Shown: positions 19,643 to 29,303, counted from the stretch's first letter. The stretch is DNA of 64,000 nucleotides from Pseudoxanthomonas sp. J35 (GCF_000513995.1 NZ_AZVB01000021.1:33275-97274), one strand, 5' to 3'. The notes: generated by a model not told the origin, from the sequence alone. Numbers and translations are program-made.

Positions 19643-20065
19643 TCAGCGCGGCTGCTGCAGCGAGTCGCGGATCTGGCGCAGCAGCACCACTTCCTCGCTC
19701 GGCTCGGCCGGCGCGGCGGGCGCTTCCTCCTGCTTCTTGCGGGCCAGCCGGTTGACGCCCTTGACCAGCAGGAAGATGGCGAAGGCCACGATCAGGAACT
19801 GGATGACGGTGTTGAGGAACACGCCGTAGCCGACCACCACCGCCGGGATCTCGCTGCCGTCGGCGGCCACGCGCGCCGGCGACAGGGTCCAGGCCAAGTC
19901 GGAGAAATCCACGTTCCCGATCAGCCAGCCCAGCGGCGGCATGATGATGTTGTCCACCAGCGAAGTGACGATCTTGCCGAACGCCGCGCCGATCACCACG
20001 CCGACGGCCAGGTCGATCACGTTGCCGCGCATCGCGAATTCCTTGAACTCGCTGATCATGCCCAT
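19643..20065 (-). CDS. mscL: Large-conductance mechanosensitive channel
   Basis: 140-residue MscL, the inner-membrane osmotic safety valve that opens under membrane tension. The N-terminal helix and TM1 read [35 protein letters not shown], the family signature; TM2 is [20 protein letters not shown]; the C-terminal helical bundle follows ([14 protein letters not shown]). The ATG at 20065 has AAGGAGG five bases upstream; the next ATG, 6 bp on, is also possible. Transcribed alone. Confidence 0.96.
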   Translation of the reverse strand: MGMISEFKEFAMRGNVIDLAVGVVIGAAFGKIVTSLVDNIIMPPLGWLIGNVDFSDLAWTLSPARVAADGSEIPAVVVGYGVFLNTVIQFLIVAFAIFLLVKGVNRLARKKQEEAPAAPAEPSEEVVLLRQIRDSLQQPR

Positions 20066-20135
20066 CTTGTCCTCCTTGTGTTCCGGCGTGCCGGCGGCAC
20101 GCATGCACAGCGTAACCCGTGGCCGTGCCCGGCGA

Positions 20136-20840
20136 TCAGCCTTCGACGTGGCCGCGCAGGGTGGCGATGCCTTCCAGTCGTGCCTCGAAACGGTCGCCCG
20201 GCTGCAGGGCGGCCACGCCGGCCGGGGTGCCCATGAACACCAGGTCGCCGGCGCGCAGGGCGTACAGCTTCGACAGCTCGTGCAGGATCTCCGGCACGTC
20301 CCAGATCAGGTCCGACAGCGGCGCGCGCTGGCGCGGCTGGCCGTTGACCTGCAGTTCCAGTACCCGCGCGCCCAGCTCGCCGGCCTCGGTGGCCGGCACC
20401 AGTTCGGCGACCGGCGCGGAATGGTCGAAACCCTTGGCCGTGTCCCAGGGCAGGCCCTTGGCCTTGGCCGCGGCCTGCAGGTCGCGGCGGGTGAGGTCCA
20501 GGCCGACGGTGTAGCCGAACACCAGCGCCTGCGCCTGCTCCACCGGCAGCACGCCGGCCGGCGCGTCGCGGCCGATCGCCACGACCAGCTCGACCTCGTG
20601 GTGCAGGTCGGCGGTGGCCGGCGGGTAGGGCACCGCCTCGCCGGTGACGACGGCGTCGGCCGGCTTCATGAAGAACACCGGGGTGCCGCGTTCGGCCTTC
20701 GAGGCCGGCGCGGTGGCGCCCATCTCGCGCGCGTGCTCGGCGAAGTTGCGGCCCACGCAGTAGATGCGGTGCACCGGGAAGCGCCCGCCGCCACGTACCG
20801 CGAGGCGCGGCACCGGCGGGGCGGGGATCACATCGTTCAT
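20136..20840 (-). CDS. Fumarylacetoacetate hydrolase (FAH) family protein
   Basis: 234-residue FAH-fold enzyme, close in size to fumarylpyruvate hydrolase/acylpyruvase-type members. It has [16 protein letters not shown] at the substrate lid, FMKPADAVV, metal ligands in [11 protein letters not shown] (two Glu) and Asp in [14 protein letters not shown], and [12 protein letters not shown] near the end. Metal-dependent cleavage of C-C bonds, or decarboxylation as in oxaloacetate decarboxylases, is the family reaction; substrate unknown. ATG at 20840 (MNDVIPAPP). Not clearly in an operon with the small membrane protein gene upstream. Confidence 0.85.
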   Translation of the reverse strand: MNDVIPAPPVPRLAVRGGGRFPVHRIYCVGRNFAEHAREMGATAPASKAERGTPVFFMKPADAVVTGEAVPYPPATADLHHEVELVVAIGRDAPAGVLPVEQAQALVFGYTVGLDLTRRDLQAAAKAKGLPWDTAKGFDHSAPVAELVPATEAGELGARVLELQVNGQPRQRAPLSDLIWDVPEILHELSKLYALRAGDLVFMGTPAGVAALQPGDRFEARLEGIATLRGHVEG

Positions 20841-20899
20841 GGCGGCGCCCATGTGGAAGGGGCGCACAGTCTACGCGCCGGCGGCGCGGCTTTCGCGCC

Positions 20900-21184
20900 T
20901 CAGCGCGGGGTCGGCAGTTGCGGCTTCCGCACCACGTGGTACTCGGCCTCGAAGGTCTGGCGCGCGGCGGCGGGCGTGCGCGGCGTGCGCCGCGCCAGCA
21001 GGCGCCAGGCCATGCCGACGGCCAGCATCGCTGCGCCGACGAACACGCCGAAGAACACCAGCACCGCCAGCAGGACCAGTCCCACCAGGCCGAACAGCAC
21101 GCGCAGCAGCGGCGTGCGCGGCTTGCGGGGGGCGAACAGGGAGTTCAGCTGGAACGCGTCGAAGCGGAACGAACGGGCGTGCAT
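20900..21184 (-). CDS. Small membrane protein of unknown function
   Basis: 94 residues from the ATG at 21184 (MHARSFRFDAFQLNSLF). A basic, FxxxxF-type start is followed by one long hydrophobic stretch (about 29-58, LLRVLFGLVGLVLLAVLVFFGVF) that could span the membrane once or twice, then a basic tail. I do not recognise a family. It lies between the FAH gene (60 bp downstream) and the divergent Rieske gene. Confidence 0.6.
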   Translation of the reverse strand: MHARSFRFDAFQLNSLFAPRKPRTPLLRVLFGLVGLVLLAVLVFFGVFVGAAMLAVGMAWRLLARRTPRTPAAARQTFEAEYHVVRKPQLPTPR

Positions 21185-21246
21185 CGGTACATGTGCCAGA
21201 ATTGCAACCAGTGCGCAGGGTAGCCGCGCCTGCCGACAGGGTTGTG

Positions 21247-21609
21247 ATGGGATCGTTAAACGCTGAACCACTGCTCAGTTTCGAGGGCCTGGCCGATGGC
21301 GCCCTGGTCGAGGTCGAGGCCGTGCTCGATGGCGATTCCGAGTCGCTGGTCGTGCATCGCCAGGGCGACGCGGTGCGCGCCTGGCTCAACGTCTGCCCGC
21401 ACGCCGGACGGCGCCTGGACTGGGCCCCGGGCCAGTTCCTGAAGTCGCGCGAAGGGCTGCTGGTGTGCGCCGCGCACGGCGCCAGCTTCGAGCTGGAAGG
21501 CGGCCAGTGCGTGGCCGGGCCGTGCCGCGGCGACGCGCTGCGCGCGGTGGCGGTGGAAGTGCGCGACGGCCAGGTCTGGCTGGCCGCGGCGCCGCGCGGC
21601 GAGGCCTAG
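21247..21609 (+). CDS. Rieske [2Fe-2S] domain protein
   Basis: 120-residue stand-alone Rieske protein. The cluster ligands are visible: C-x-H in CPHAGRRLDW and C-x2-H in CAAHGASFEL, about 20 residues apart. This resembles small ferredoxin components (NirD/BphF-like). ATG at 21247. No oxygenase or reductase partner is adjacent; its 3' end overlaps the convergent transporter gene by 4 bp. The electron partner is unknown. Confidence 0.88.
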   Translation: MGSLNAEPLLSFEGLADGALVEVEAVLDGDSESLVVHRQGDAVRAWLNVCPHAGRRLDWAPGQFLKSREGLLVCAAHGASFELEGGQCVAGPCRGDALRAVAVEVRDGQVWLAAAPRGEA

Positions 21610-23468
21610 CGCCCGCCCCAGAACATCAGGTTCACCACCACCACCACGATCAGCGTGTAGATCGCCGACAGCGGCGCGCCGACGCGCCACAGGTCGCGCG
21701 AGGCGTAGTTGGCCGGGCCGGTGATCATCGAGATCACCGGGTTGGAGGCGGTCATGAAGTTGTTGGACGCCGACAGCGCGGTGACCAGGGCGAACGCGGT
21801 CGGGTCGCCGCCCACCGCCAGCGCCAGGTTGATCGCGATGGGTACCATCACGATGGTCGCGCCGACATGGCTGATCACCAGCGAGAACGCGGTGGTCAGC
21901 ACCGCCACCACGATCTGCAGCAGCCACGGCGGCGTGCCTTCGGGCAGCCGGTCGAGGGTGTTGCCGGCGACCCAGGCCGCCGCACCGCTGCTGTCCATCG
22001 CCCAGCCCAGCGGGATCAGGCCGGCGGTGAGGAACACCGTCTTCCAGCTGATCGCCGCGTAGGCTTCGTCCATCTTCAGCACGCCGGTCAACAGCATGCC
22101 GGCCACGCCGGTCATCAGGGTCAGCGACACCGGCAGCTTGGCGGTCAGCGCGATGAGGATGGTGAAGGCGAAGATCGCCATGGCGATCTTGAACTTGTGC
22201 GGGCGCTGCTCGCCCTTCGGATAGTCGGTGACCACGGCGAAGTCGCGGCTCTCCGCGGCCTGCGCCAGGTCCTGCCAGATGCTGTGGAACACCAGCATGT
22301 CGCCGGCGCGCAGCGGCACCGAGCGCACGTCCTCGCGGATCACCTGCTTGTCGCGGTTGATCGCCAGCAGGCTGATGCCCAGCTGCTTGCGCAGGCGCAG
22401 CTCGCGCGCGCTCTTGCCGATGAAGCGCGAGGTCGGCGGCAGCACCGCTTCGGAGATGCCGGCGCGCGCCGGATTGAACAGGTCGCCGAGGTTGCGCAGG
22501 CGCGAGGACATGCGCAGGAACTGGTTCTGGGCGAAGTCGGCCACCTGCTGGCGCGGGCCCATCACGCCGAGCACGCTGCCGACCCAGATGCGCATGTCCG
22601 CCGGCGGCGCCAGGCGGGTGTCGTTGCCGGACTTCAGCGCCAGCAGCAGCGGCGCGTTGTGCAGCGACTCGGCCTCGGCCACGGCCATGCCGACCAGCGG
22701 GCTTTCCGGGCTGACCACCAGCTCGAACACGTCGCCCTCGATGCCGTAGGTGCGGGCGAAGTAGCTTTCGGTGCGCGCGGGGGTGACGTTCTCCTCGCCG
22801 CCTTCGCTTTCCAGCTCGGCGAGCTTGCGGTTGCCGTAGAAGTGGAAGTACAGCAGCGCCGCGGCCAGCAGGGTCACGCCCACCGGCGCCGGCGCGAACA
22901 TCGGCAGTTGTTCCAGCGTGGCGGCGCCCGAGGGCAGGTTGTTGTTGGCCGAGACCAGCAGGTCATTGAGCAGGATCAGCGGCGAGTTGCCGACCATGGT
23001 CAGCGCCGCGCCCATCACGATCGCCGCCGCCAGCGGCAGCAGCAGGCGCGACATGGACAGCCCGCTGCGCGCCGACAGCCGCGCCGCCACCGGCAGGTAC
23101 AGCGACATCACCGACGGGTTCTGCATGAACGCGGAGTTGAGGCCGGCGACCAGCGAGGTCATCGCCAGCAGCCGTTTCTCCTTGCCGTGGCCGCGGCGCA
23201 GGAGCCAGCCGGCCAGGCGGTTCAGCGCGCCGGTGCGGTCAAGCCCGGCGCCCAGCACCATGGTGGCCATGATGCTGATCACCGCGTTGCCGGAGAAGCC
23301 GCTGAAGATCTCCTCCGGGGCCACCAGGCCAGTGACGCCCAGCACCACCAGCACCACCAGCGCGACCAGGTCGGCGCGGATCCGGTCGAACAGGAACATG
23401 GCCATCGAGAACCCGACCAGCCCCAGCACCAGGCGCATGTCGTTGGTCAGGGTGAGGCCGGATTCCAT
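21606..23468 (-). CDS. SLC13-family permease with two TrkA-C domains
   Basis: 620-residue inner-membrane anion transporter of the DASS/SLC13 (citrate/sulfate permease) group. About six TM helices (1-200), then a soluble middle with two RCK_C/TrkA-C domains (about 225-400; FELVVSPESPLVGMAVAEAE and SRFIGKSARELRLRKQLGI), then a second TM block. The repeated hairpin motifs NSAFMQNPSVM and SASNNFMTASNPVI are the expected re-entrant loops. Sulfate, thiosulfate and dicarboxylates are family substrates. ATG at 23468. Converges on the Rieske gene, with stop codons overlapping. Confidence 0.88.
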   Translation of the reverse strand: MESGLTLTNDMRLVLGLVGFSMAMFLFDRIRADLVALVVLVVLGVTGLVAPEEIFSGFSGNAVISIMATMVLGAGLDRTGALNRLAGWLLRRGHGKEKRLLAMTSLVAGLNSAFMQNPSVMSLYLPVAARLSARSGLSMSRLLLPLAAAIVMGAALTMVGNSPLILLNDLLVSANNNLPSGAATLEQLPMFAPAPVGVTLLAAALLYFHFYGNRKLAELESEGGEENVTPARTESYFARTYGIEGDVFELVVSPESPLVGMAVAEAESLHNAPLLLALKSGNDTRLAPPADMRIWVGSVLGVMGPRQQVADFAQNQFLRMSSRLRNLGDLFNPARAGISEAVLPPTSRFIGKSARELRLRKQLGISLLAINRDKQVIREDVRSVPLRAGDMLVFHSIWQDLAQAAESRDFAVVTDYPKGEQRPHKFKIAMAIFAFTILIALTAKLPVSLTLMTGVAGMLLTGVLKMDEAYAAISWKTVFLTAGLIPLGWAMDSSGAAAWVAGNTLDRLPEGTPPWLLQIVVAVLTTAFSLVISHVGATIVMVPIAINLALAVGGDPTAFALVTALSASNNFMTASNPVISMITGPANYASRDLWRVGAPLSAIYTLIVVVVVNLMFWGGR

Positions 23469-23572
23469 TGGCGCGCCGGGTCCTTATGGCGATGCGGGAA
23501 CGGAGGCGGAAGCGGGACGCGCGCCCCCGGCAGGGCCGGAGCAGGAGGGGCGGGATGCGGACGGCGCGACGC

Positions 23573-24376
23573 TCATGTGGGATCGAGTTTAGCCGTCCGC
23601 GGCGGGGTTGGGTCCGCGATCGCCTCACCCCTGCCGCTTTTGCCGACGCGGTCGTAGAGCAGGTCCCACACCCCGTGGCCCAGCTTCAGGCCGCGGCGCT
23701 CGAAATGGGTTTCCGGCCGCCATTCCGGGCGCGGCACGTGGCCGCGCGGACCGGCGCGGTTGGCCAGGCCGGCGGTGGCCTCGAGCACGTCCCACATGTG
23801 TTCGGCATACGGTTCCCAGTCGGTGGCCAGGTGCAGGCGGCCGCCGATGCGCAGCTTGCGCACCAGCAGCGCGGCGAACTCCGGCTGCACCAGGCGGCGC
23901 TTGTTGTGGCGTTTCTTGTGCCAGGGATCGGGGAAGTAGATGCGGATCTCGTCGAGGGTGCCGTCGGCGACCTCGTTGCGCAGCACCTCGACCGCGTCGT
24001 GGTGGTAGACGCGCACGTGGTCGCTGCCGTCGGCGGCCAGGGCGTTGAGCAGGCGGCCGACGCCGGGAGCGTGGACTTCCAGGCCGATGTAGTCGCGCGA
24101 GGGATCCTGGCGGGCGGCGAAGCGCAGCGCCTCGCCGTTGCCGAAGCCGATCTCCAGCACCTTCGGCGCGCCGCGGCCGAACACCGCGTCGTAGTCGCGC
24201 AGGCGGCCGGTGTAGTCGAGGCCGAAGCGCGGCCAGGCCTCGTCGAAGGCGCGCTGCTGGGCCGGGGTGAAGCGGCCCTGGCGCAGGACGAAGCTGCGGA
24301 TCTCGCGCCGGCCTTCGCTGGCGGTATAGGGCTTGGGCGGGGCCTTGGCGCCGTCGCTGCTGAACGGGTCGGTCAT
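23573..24376 (-). CDS. trmB: tRNA (guanine-N7-)-methyltransferase
   Basis: 267-residue SAM-dependent enzyme that makes m7G46 in the tRNA variable loop. Motifs: [16 protein letters not shown] (SAM binding), [15 protein letters not shown], and [19 protein letters not shown], the TrmB signature. The C-terminus runs about 20 residues beyond the usual end. ATG at 24376, 2 bp after the thiG stop on the same strand, so thiS-thiG-trmB form one operon, an arrangement I recall from other xanthomonads. Confidence 0.95.
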   Translation of the reverse strand: MTDPFSSDGAKAPPKPYTASEGRREIRSFVLRQGRFTPAQQRAFDEAWPRFGLDYTGRLRDYDAVFGRGAPKVLEIGFGNGEALRFAARQDPSRDYIGLEVHAPGVGRLLNALAADGSDHVRVYHHDAVEVLRNEVADGTLDEIRIYFPDPWHKKRHNKRRLVQPEFAALLVRKLRIGGRLHLATDWEPYAEHMWDVLEATAGLANRAGPRGHVPRPEWRPETHFERRGLKLGHGVWDLLYDRVGKSGRGEAIADPTPPRTAKLDPT

Positions 24377-24378
24377 CG

Positions 24379-25173
24379 TCAGCCGATCAGTCCGTCCACC
24401 GGCGAGGAAGCGCTGGCGTAGCGCTTGCGCGGGATGCGCCCGGCGAGGAAGGCCTCGCGCCCGGCCTGCACGGCCTTGCGCATGGCGCTGGCCATCAGCA
24501 CCGGGTCCCTGGCCCCGGCGATGGCGGTGTTCATCAGCACGCCGTCGCAACCCAGCTCCATGGCGATGGCCGCGTCGGAGGCGGTGCCCACGCCGGCGTC
24601 GACGATGATCGGCACCCTGGCGTTGTCGATGATCTCCAGCAGGGTGTAGCGGTTCTGGATGCCCAGGCCCGAACCGATCGGCGCGGCCAGCGGCATCACC
24701 GCGCAGCAGCCGATCTGTTCGAGCTGGCGGGCCAGGATCGGGTCGTCGGAGGTGTAGACCATCACGTCGAAGCCGTCGGCGACCAGCAGCTCGGCGGCCT
24801 TCAGGGTCTGCACCACGTCCGGGTACAGGGTGCGCTGGTCGCCCAGCACCTCGAGCTTGACCAGGTTGTGGCCGTCCAGCAGTTCGCGCGCCAGGCGGCA
24901 GGTGCGCACCGCGTCCTCGGCGGTGTAGCAGCCGGCGGTGTTGGGCAGGATGGTGTAGCGCTCCGGCGGCAGCACGTCGAGCAGGTTGGGCTCGCCGGGG
25001 TTCTGGCCGATGTTGGTGCGGCGGATGGCGACGGTGACGATCTGCGCGCCGGCGGCTTCGGTGGCCAGGCGGGTCTCGTCGAGGTCCTTGAACTTGCCGG
25101 TGCCGGTCAGCAGGCGCGATTGGAAGGTCCGCCCGGCGATGACCAGCGGATCGTGCGTGTGGGGGGTGTCCAT
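24379..25173 (-). CDS. thiG: Thiazole synthase
   Basis: 264-residue TIM-barrel enzyme that forms the thiazole phosphate of thiamine from DXP, dehydroglycine and ThiS thiocarboxylate. Diagnostic segments: [10 protein letters not shown] at the start, [44 protein letters not shown] and [33 protein letters not shown] at 25173 ([17 protein letters not shown]). Lies 55 bp after thiS and 2 bp before trmB. No thiazole biosynthesis partners (thiO/thiH, thiF) are in the window. Confidence 0.96.
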   Translation of the reverse strand: MDTPHTHDPLVIAGRTFQSRLLTGTGKFKDLDETRLATEAAGAQIVTVAIRRTNIGQNPGEPNLLDVLPPERYTILPNTAGCYTAEDAVRTCRLARELLDGHNLVKLEVLGDQRTLYPDVVQTLKAAELLVADGFDVMVYTSDDPILARQLEQIGCCAVMPLAAPIGSGLGIQNRYTLLEIIDNARVPIIVDAGVGTASDAAIAMELGCDGVLMNTAIAGARDPVLMASAMRKAVQAGREAFLAGRIPRKRYASASSPVDGLIG

Positions 25174-25228
25174 GCGCCAATTATGGCCCGCCGGGGCGGC
25201 GGCCGATAGCGCGGGCGGCCCCGCCGGC

Positions 25229-25429
25229 TCAGCCGCCGCCGAGGGCGTGCACGATCTCGATCCGGTCGCCGGCGCCCAGCGCATGGTCGGCGTGGCGGCC
25301 GCGCGGGACGATCTGGCCGTTGACCTCCACCGCCACGCGGCGGCCGGCCAGGCCTTCGGCTTCGAGCAGAGCTTGCAGGGTGGTTCCGGCCGCGACGCTG
25401 CGCGGTTCGCCGTTGATCACGATGTCCAT
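25229..25429 (-). CDS. thiS: Sulfur carrier protein ThiS
   Basis: 66-residue ubiquitin-fold sulfur carrier starting [22 protein letters not shown] and ending ALGGG; the C-terminal Gly-Gly carries the thiocarboxylate used by ThiG. Short because the family is short. ATG at 25429. I looked for a TPP riboswitch in the 140 bp upstream and saw none. Confidence 0.94.
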   Translation of the reverse strand: MDIVINGEPRSVAAGTTLQALLEAEGLAGRRVAVEVNGQIVPRGRHADHALGAGDRIEIVHALGGG

Positions 25430-25572
25430 GGCGCGATTGTCGCATCGCCGGCGGCTTGCCGCAGCGCAGCGTGAGTGCCGGCGGCCATCGGCGGACCATT
25501 GGGACCATCCGCTCGCGTACGTCCTGTTGCGCCTGCGTCCGCATCCCAGTTCCACGAATCTCAGGAGATTCC

Positions 25573-27372
25573 ATGACCGTATCCCGTCCGCTCCGCACCC
25601 CGCTGGCCCTTGCCCTGGCCCTCGCCGCCGCCCCGGCCTTCGCCGGGCAGTTCGACGGCGGCACCGTGTTCTTCGGCGACAGCCTCACCGACTCGGGCCA
25701 CTTCCAGAACCAGCTGCCGGAAGCGGTGCGCCCGGCGACGGGCCGCTTCACCACCAATCCGGGCTGGGTGTGGGCCGAGTACGTGGCGAGGAACTTCGAC
25801 GGCGACGGCCGCACCGACAACCAGGGCGGCGACAACTACGCCCAGGGCGGCTCGCGCGTGACCGTGCAGAACGGCGCCGCCGAATCGACCCTGTCGCAGG
25901 TCGGCCGCTACCTGGCGGCCAACGGCGGCCGCGCCAACCCGGATGCGCTGTACACGGTGTGGACCGGCGCCAACGACATCTTCGCGATCGCCGCCGGCGC
26001 CCCGGCGCAGTCGACCATCGCCACCGCCGTGGGCGGGGTGGTGCAGATCGTCGGCACCCTGGACGCGGCCGGCGCGCGCTACATCCTGGTGCCGAACCTG
26101 CCGGACATGGGCCTGACCCCGAACGCGATCGCCGCCGGCCCGGCCGGCCAGGCCGCGCTGACCCAGCTGGCCGCCACCTACAACACCGCCATGTACGGCG
26201 CGCTGGCGCAGCAGGGCTACCGGGTGATCCCGCTGGATACCTTCACCATGCTGCGCGAGGTGGTCGCCAGCCCGTCCACCTACGGCCTGCGCAACGTCAC
26301 CCAGACCGCGTGCCTGCCGCCGGACGGCAGCTCGCTGACCTGCAACCCGACCTCGCTGGTCTCGCCGGACGCGGCCTCGACCTACCTGTTCGCCGACGGC
26401 GTGCATCCCAGCGGCGCGGCGCACGCGATCCTGGGCGACTATGCGATCTCGGTGCTGGAAGGCCCGCAGCTGGTCGGCCTGCTGCCGCAGTCGGCGCGCG
26501 CCATCGGCCGCAGCCGCGCCGAACAGGTCGCCTGGCACCTGGGCGGCGCGCCGGAAGCGGCGGGCCTGCGCTGGTGGGGCGGCCTGCGCGCCGACAACCA
26601 GCGCCGCGAGCACGCCGACCTGTACGACGGCCTCGCCCCGGCCGGGCTGTTCGGCCTGGACTGGTCCAACGGCCAGGGCCTGGTAGCCGGCGGCTTCGCC
26701 GGCTACGGCCGCCTGGACGCCGATTTCGGCGGCCGCCGCGGCGGCTTCGAGCAGACCGACGCCAGCATCGGCGGCTTCATCGGCTGGTACGGCGCGCACG
26801 GCTGGGTCAACGCCCAGGCCAGCTACACCGGCCTGGACTTCGACGTCGAGCGCCGCGTGCGGATGGGGCCGGCGGAGCGCCGCCACGCCGGCTCGGCCGA
26901 CGGCAGCAACACCGCCATCGGCGTGAACGGCGGCTGGGAGTTCGGCCAGGGCGCGCTGCGCCACGGCCCGGTCGCCGGCCTGCTGTGGCAGAAGATCGAG
27001 CTGGACGGCTACGCCGAGGACAACCTGGCCTCGACCGCGCTGGCCTACCCGGACCAGGACCTGGATTCGCTGGTCGGCAGCCTGGGCTGGCAGGCCCGGA
27101 TCGACGCCGGCAGCTGGTCGCCGTACGTGCGCGCCACCTGGGACCACGAGTTCGAGGACGCGCCGGCCGAGGCCTTCGCGAGCCTGCAGACCGTGCCGGG
27201 GATGGAGTACGCGGTCCCGGCGGCGATGCTGGACGACAACTCCGGCACGGTGGTGCTGGGCGCGCGCATGCGCCTGGGCGGCCTGGAGGCCGACGCCGGC
27301 GTCCGCGCCACGGTCGGCCAGCGCGGCGGCAACGACACCGGCCTGTTCCTGGGCATCGGCGGCAGCTTCTGA
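25573..27372 (+). CDS. Autotransporter GDSL-type esterase/lipase
   Basis: 599-residue cell-surface esterase of the EstA/ApeE type V secretion group. Signal peptide MTVSRPLRTPLALALALAAAPAFA; passenger is an SGNH hydrolase (about 27-320) with FFGDSLTDSGHF (block I Ser), TVWTGANDIF (block III Asn), and FADGVHPSG (catalytic Asp and His). The rest (about 330-599) is a 12-strand autotransporter beta-barrel ending GGSF, with the C-terminal Phe used by the BAM machinery. ATG at 25573 with AGGAGA upstream. Divergent from thiS. Some relatives influence motility and rhamnolipid production; not testable here. Confidence 0.93.
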   Translation: MTVSRPLRTPLALALALAAAPAFAGQFDGGTVFFGDSLTDSGHFQNQLPEAVRPATGRFTTNPGWVWAEYVARNFDGDGRTDNQGGDNYAQGGSRVTVQNGAAESTLSQVGRYLAANGGRANPDALYTVWTGANDIFAIAAGAPAQSTIATAVGGVVQIVGTLDAAGARYILVPNLPDMGLTPNAIAAGPAGQAALTQLAATYNTAMYGALAQQGYRVIPLDTFTMLREVVASPSTYGLRNVTQTACLPPDGSSLTCNPTSLVSPDAASTYLFADGVHPSGAAHAILGDYAISVLEGPQLVGLLPQSARAIGRSRAEQVAWHLGGAPEAAGLRWWGGLRADNQRREHADLYDGLAPAGLFGLDWSNGQGLVAGGFAGYGRLDADFGGRRGGFEQTDASIGGFIGWYGAHGWVNAQASYTGLDFDVERRVRMGPAERRHAGSADGSNTAIGVNGGWEFGQGALRHGPVAGLLWQKIELDGYAEDNLASTALAYPDQDLDSLVGSLGWQARIDAGSWSPYVRATWDHEFEDAPAEAFASLQTVPGMEYAVPAAMLDDNSGTVVLGARMRLGGLEADAGVRATVGQRGGNDTGLFLGIGGSF

Positions 27373-27384
27373 GCCGCCCGCCCC

Positions 27385-27407
27385 GCCGGGCGCCGCGCGC
27401 GCCCGGC
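27385..27407. terminator. Hairpin after the esterase gene
   Basis: GCCGGGCGC (27385-27393) and GCGCCCGGC (27399-27407) form a perfect 9-bp stem, 5-nt loop, 12 bp after the esterase stop; no U-tract. Probable transcript end before the tRNA gene. Confidence 0.4.
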
Positions 27408-27452
27408 GGCGTTGCGCCGGCGCCCCGCTGGCGCATAGACTTCCGGTCCCGC

Positions 27453-27526
27453 GCGGGTGTAGTTCAATGGTAGAACTGCAGCTTCCCAAGCTGCTAACGT
27501 GGGTTCGATTCCCATCACCCGCTCCA
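27453..27526 (+). tRNA. tRNA-Gly (anticodon CCC)
   Basis: A complete cloverleaf can be drawn: acceptor GCGGGTG (27453-27459) with CACCCGC (27516-27522), D-stem GTTC/GAAC, anticodon stem GCAGC/GCTGC enclosing loop TTCCCAA (anticodon CCC at 27485-27487), T-arm with loop TTCGATT, discriminator T, and an encoded CCA (27524-27526). It reads GGG codons. Stands alone between the esterase gene and rimK. Confidence 0.97.
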
Positions 27527-27602
27527 GACACCACGCCAGGCGCCGCGGATGCTCCCGCGGCGTTCTGCGTTTCCAGGGGCCAGGCTCCACGGCGGCGCAT
27601 CG

Positions 27603-28541
27603 ATGAAACTGGCGATCCTTTCGCGCAACGCTTCCCTGTATTCCACCCGCCGGCTGGTGGAGGCGGCGCGCGTGCGCGGCCACAGCGTGCGCGTGCTCGA
27701 CCCGCTGCGCTGCTACATGCGCATCGCCCCGGACGGCTTCGCCATGCGCTACAAGGGCAAGCCGGTGAGCGGCTACGACGCGGTGATCCCGCGCATCGGC
27801 ACCTCCATCACCCGCTACGCCACCGCGGTGCTGCGCCAGTTCGAGCTGATGGGCAGCTGGACCCCCAACGGTTCGGACGCGATCCTGCGCGCCCGCGACA
27901 AGCTGCGCACCCACCAGCTGCTGGCGGCGCAGGGCATCGGCCTGCCGACCACGGTGTTCGGCGACAACCCCGACGACACCGACGACCTGCTGTCGCTGCT
28001 GGGCCCGCCGCCGCACGTGGTCAAGCTGAGCGAGGGCACCCAGGGAGCCGGGGTGATGCTGACCGAGAAGCCCTCCGCCTCGCGGGCGGTGGTGGAGGCC
28101 TTGCGCGGGCTCTACGCCAACTTCCTGCTGCAGGAGTTCGTCGCCGAGGCCGAGGGCGCCGACCTGCGCTGCTTCGTGGTCGGCGACCGGGTGGTCGCGG
28201 CGATGCGCCGGCAGGCGGCCGAGGGCGAGTTCCGTTCGAACCTGCATCGCGGCGGCGAGGCCTCCCCGGCCCAGGCCAGCGAGGAGGAGCAGGCGATGGC
28301 GGTGCGCTCGGCGCGGGCGCTTGGCCTGGGGGTGGCGGGGGTGGACCTGATCCGCTCCAGCCGCGGCCCGCTGGTCCTGGAGGTCAACTCGACCCCGGGC
28401 CTGGAAGGGGTCGAGACCGCCTGCGGGGTGGATGTGGCCGGGGCGATCATGGATTACGTGGCGGCCTCGGTTTCCATTTCAAATCAATCAGATGGGCCGG
28501 TTTCCGGGGTCCGGGGCGGGGCCCGGCGCCGGCCCTTTTAA
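27603..28541 (+). CDS. rimK: Ribosomal protein S6 glutamate ligase (RimK family)
   Basis: 312-residue ATP-grasp ligase; E. coli RimK adds glutamates to the C-terminus of ribosomal protein S6. Start [27 protein letters not shown] matches RimK closely. ATP-grasp elements: [33 protein letters not shown] (nucleotide loop), [21 protein letters not shown], and [12 protein letters not shown] (metal ligands Glu and Asn). The C-terminal 20 residues are a disordered basic extension. ATG at 27603; monocistronic. Confidence 0.94.
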   Translation: MKLAILSRNASLYSTRRLVEAARVRGHSVRVLDPLRCYMRIAPDGFAMRYKGKPVSGYDAVIPRIGTSITRYATAVLRQFELMGSWTPNGSDAILRARDKLRTHQLLAAQGIGLPTTVFGDNPDDTDDLLSLLGPPPHVVKLSEGTQGAGVMLTEKPSASRAVVEALRGLYANFLLQEFVAEAEGADLRCFVVGDRVVAAMRRQAAEGEFRSNLHRGGEASPAQASEEEQAMAVRSARALGLGVAGVDLIRSSRGPLVLEVNSTPGLEGVETACGVDVAGAIMDYVAASVSISNQSDGPVSGVRGGARRRPF

Positions 28542-28559
28542 CGCACCTTTAATCGGTTC

Positions 28560-28688
28560 CGGCTTAGGCTCCATCGGACCGCAGCTCCTTCGTCAGCCGG
28601 GGGGATCGCAGCCTCCCCGGCCGGCACACGAGATACGGTAATCGGGGCAATCCTTGGCCCAGGCGGTCTCCCCAGCCTGGGCCTTTTT
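28560..28688 (+). ncRNA. Candidate small RNA downstream of rimK
   Basis: The 129 bp after rimK hold no ORF but are strongly structured. A first stem-loop is formed by GCCGGGGGG against CCTCCCCGGC (about 28595-28622, one G-T pair), and the region ends in a textbook intrinsic terminator (28656-28688). Two stable hairpins with an unstructured middle would suit an independent sRNA. The alternative is simply the 3' UTR of rimK, possibly processed into an RNA. No good -35/-10 was found at its 5' end, and the 5' boundary is arbitrary. Confidence 0.33.
28656..28688 (+). terminator. Rho-independent terminator
   Basis: GGCCCAGGC (28656-28664) pairs perfectly with GCCTGGGCC (28675-28683), 10-nt loop, followed by TTTTT (28684-28688). 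The cleanest intrinsic terminator in this part of the window; it closes rimK or the candidate RNA. Confidence 0.88.
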
Positions 28689-28719
28689 GCATCCGGGCGT
28701 TGCCTCCGGGCGATGTCGT

Positions 28720-28748
28720 TTGCCCGGTCATGCATGCCTAGGCAGAAT
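28720..28748 (+). promoter_or_regulatory. Probable promoter of the two-component operon
   Basis: TTGCCC (28720-28725), a 17-bp spacer, and CAGAAT (28743-28748) give a fair sigma-70 promoter 60 bp before the first gene. The palindrome TGCCTAGGCA (28735-28744) sits in the spacer and touches the -10, where a regulator could block or modulate transcription; binding by the operon's own response regulator is possible but only inferred. Confidence 0.4.
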
Positions 28749-28807
28749 CGGGACGGCGGCCTCCGTCGCCGGACCGTCCCTTTCCACCCGTCATTCGCGA
28801 GGTTCCG

Positions 28808-29296
28808 ATGTACAAGCTGCTCATCCTCTCCGTCCTCGCCCTGGCGCCGGTGGCCGCCGGCGCCACCATCAACGCGAGCGGCGAATCCTTCTCCCCCGAG
28901 AAGGGGTTGGACCTGGCGCGTTCGTTCGACGCCCAGCGCACCGCGATCCTGCAGGCGCTCGCCGACGGCGAGACCTACAGCGAGATCGGCGCCGAGGAAC
29001 GCCGCCAGGTGCGCGCGTCCCTGGACCGCATCGACGCGTTGCTGAACGGCGTGCAGGACGTCAACCAGCTGTCCGAGCGCGACAAGGTCGAGGTCTTCAA
29101 CGAGCAGGAGCGGATCAACACGCTGCTGACCAGGGCCCGCGAGGACAGCCGCCTGGTCTGCGTCCGCGAGAAGAAGGTCGGCTCGCACCGGGCCACCAAC
29201 AACTGCCAGACCGTGGCCGAGCGCCGCCGTGCCCACGAACAGACGCAGAACGCGCTGATGAACAACCGCGGTGTCCGCCTGCCAATGGCCAACTGA
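28808..29296 (+). CDS. Secreted protein of unknown function, first gene of a two-component operon
   Basis: 162 residues with a signal peptide (MYKLLILSVLALAPVAAGA). The mature part is charged and helical (EKGLDLARSFDAQRTAILQALADG, then LNGVQDVNQLSERDKVEVFNEQERINTLLTRA) and has two Cys (CVREKKVGS, NNCQTVAE), which may form a disulfide. I do not recognise a named family. It is 7 bp upstream of the response regulator, so it is probably cotranscribed and may be the periplasmic partner or a target of the sensor kinase. Confidence 0.8.
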   Translation: MYKLLILSVLALAPVAAGATINASGESFSPEKGLDLARSFDAQRTAILQALADGETYSEIGAEERRQVRASLDRIDALLNGVQDVNQLSERDKVEVFNEQERINTLLTRAREDSRLVCVREKKVGSHRATNNCQTVAERRRAHEQTQNALMNNRGVRLPMAN

Positions 29297-29303
29297 GGCG
29301 CCC

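Noticed and set aside
25430..25572. TPP riboswitch upstream of thiS
   Set aside because: No CTGAGA/ACC-TGATC-type core in the correct orientation and spacing was found; the single CTGAGA-like match is isolated.
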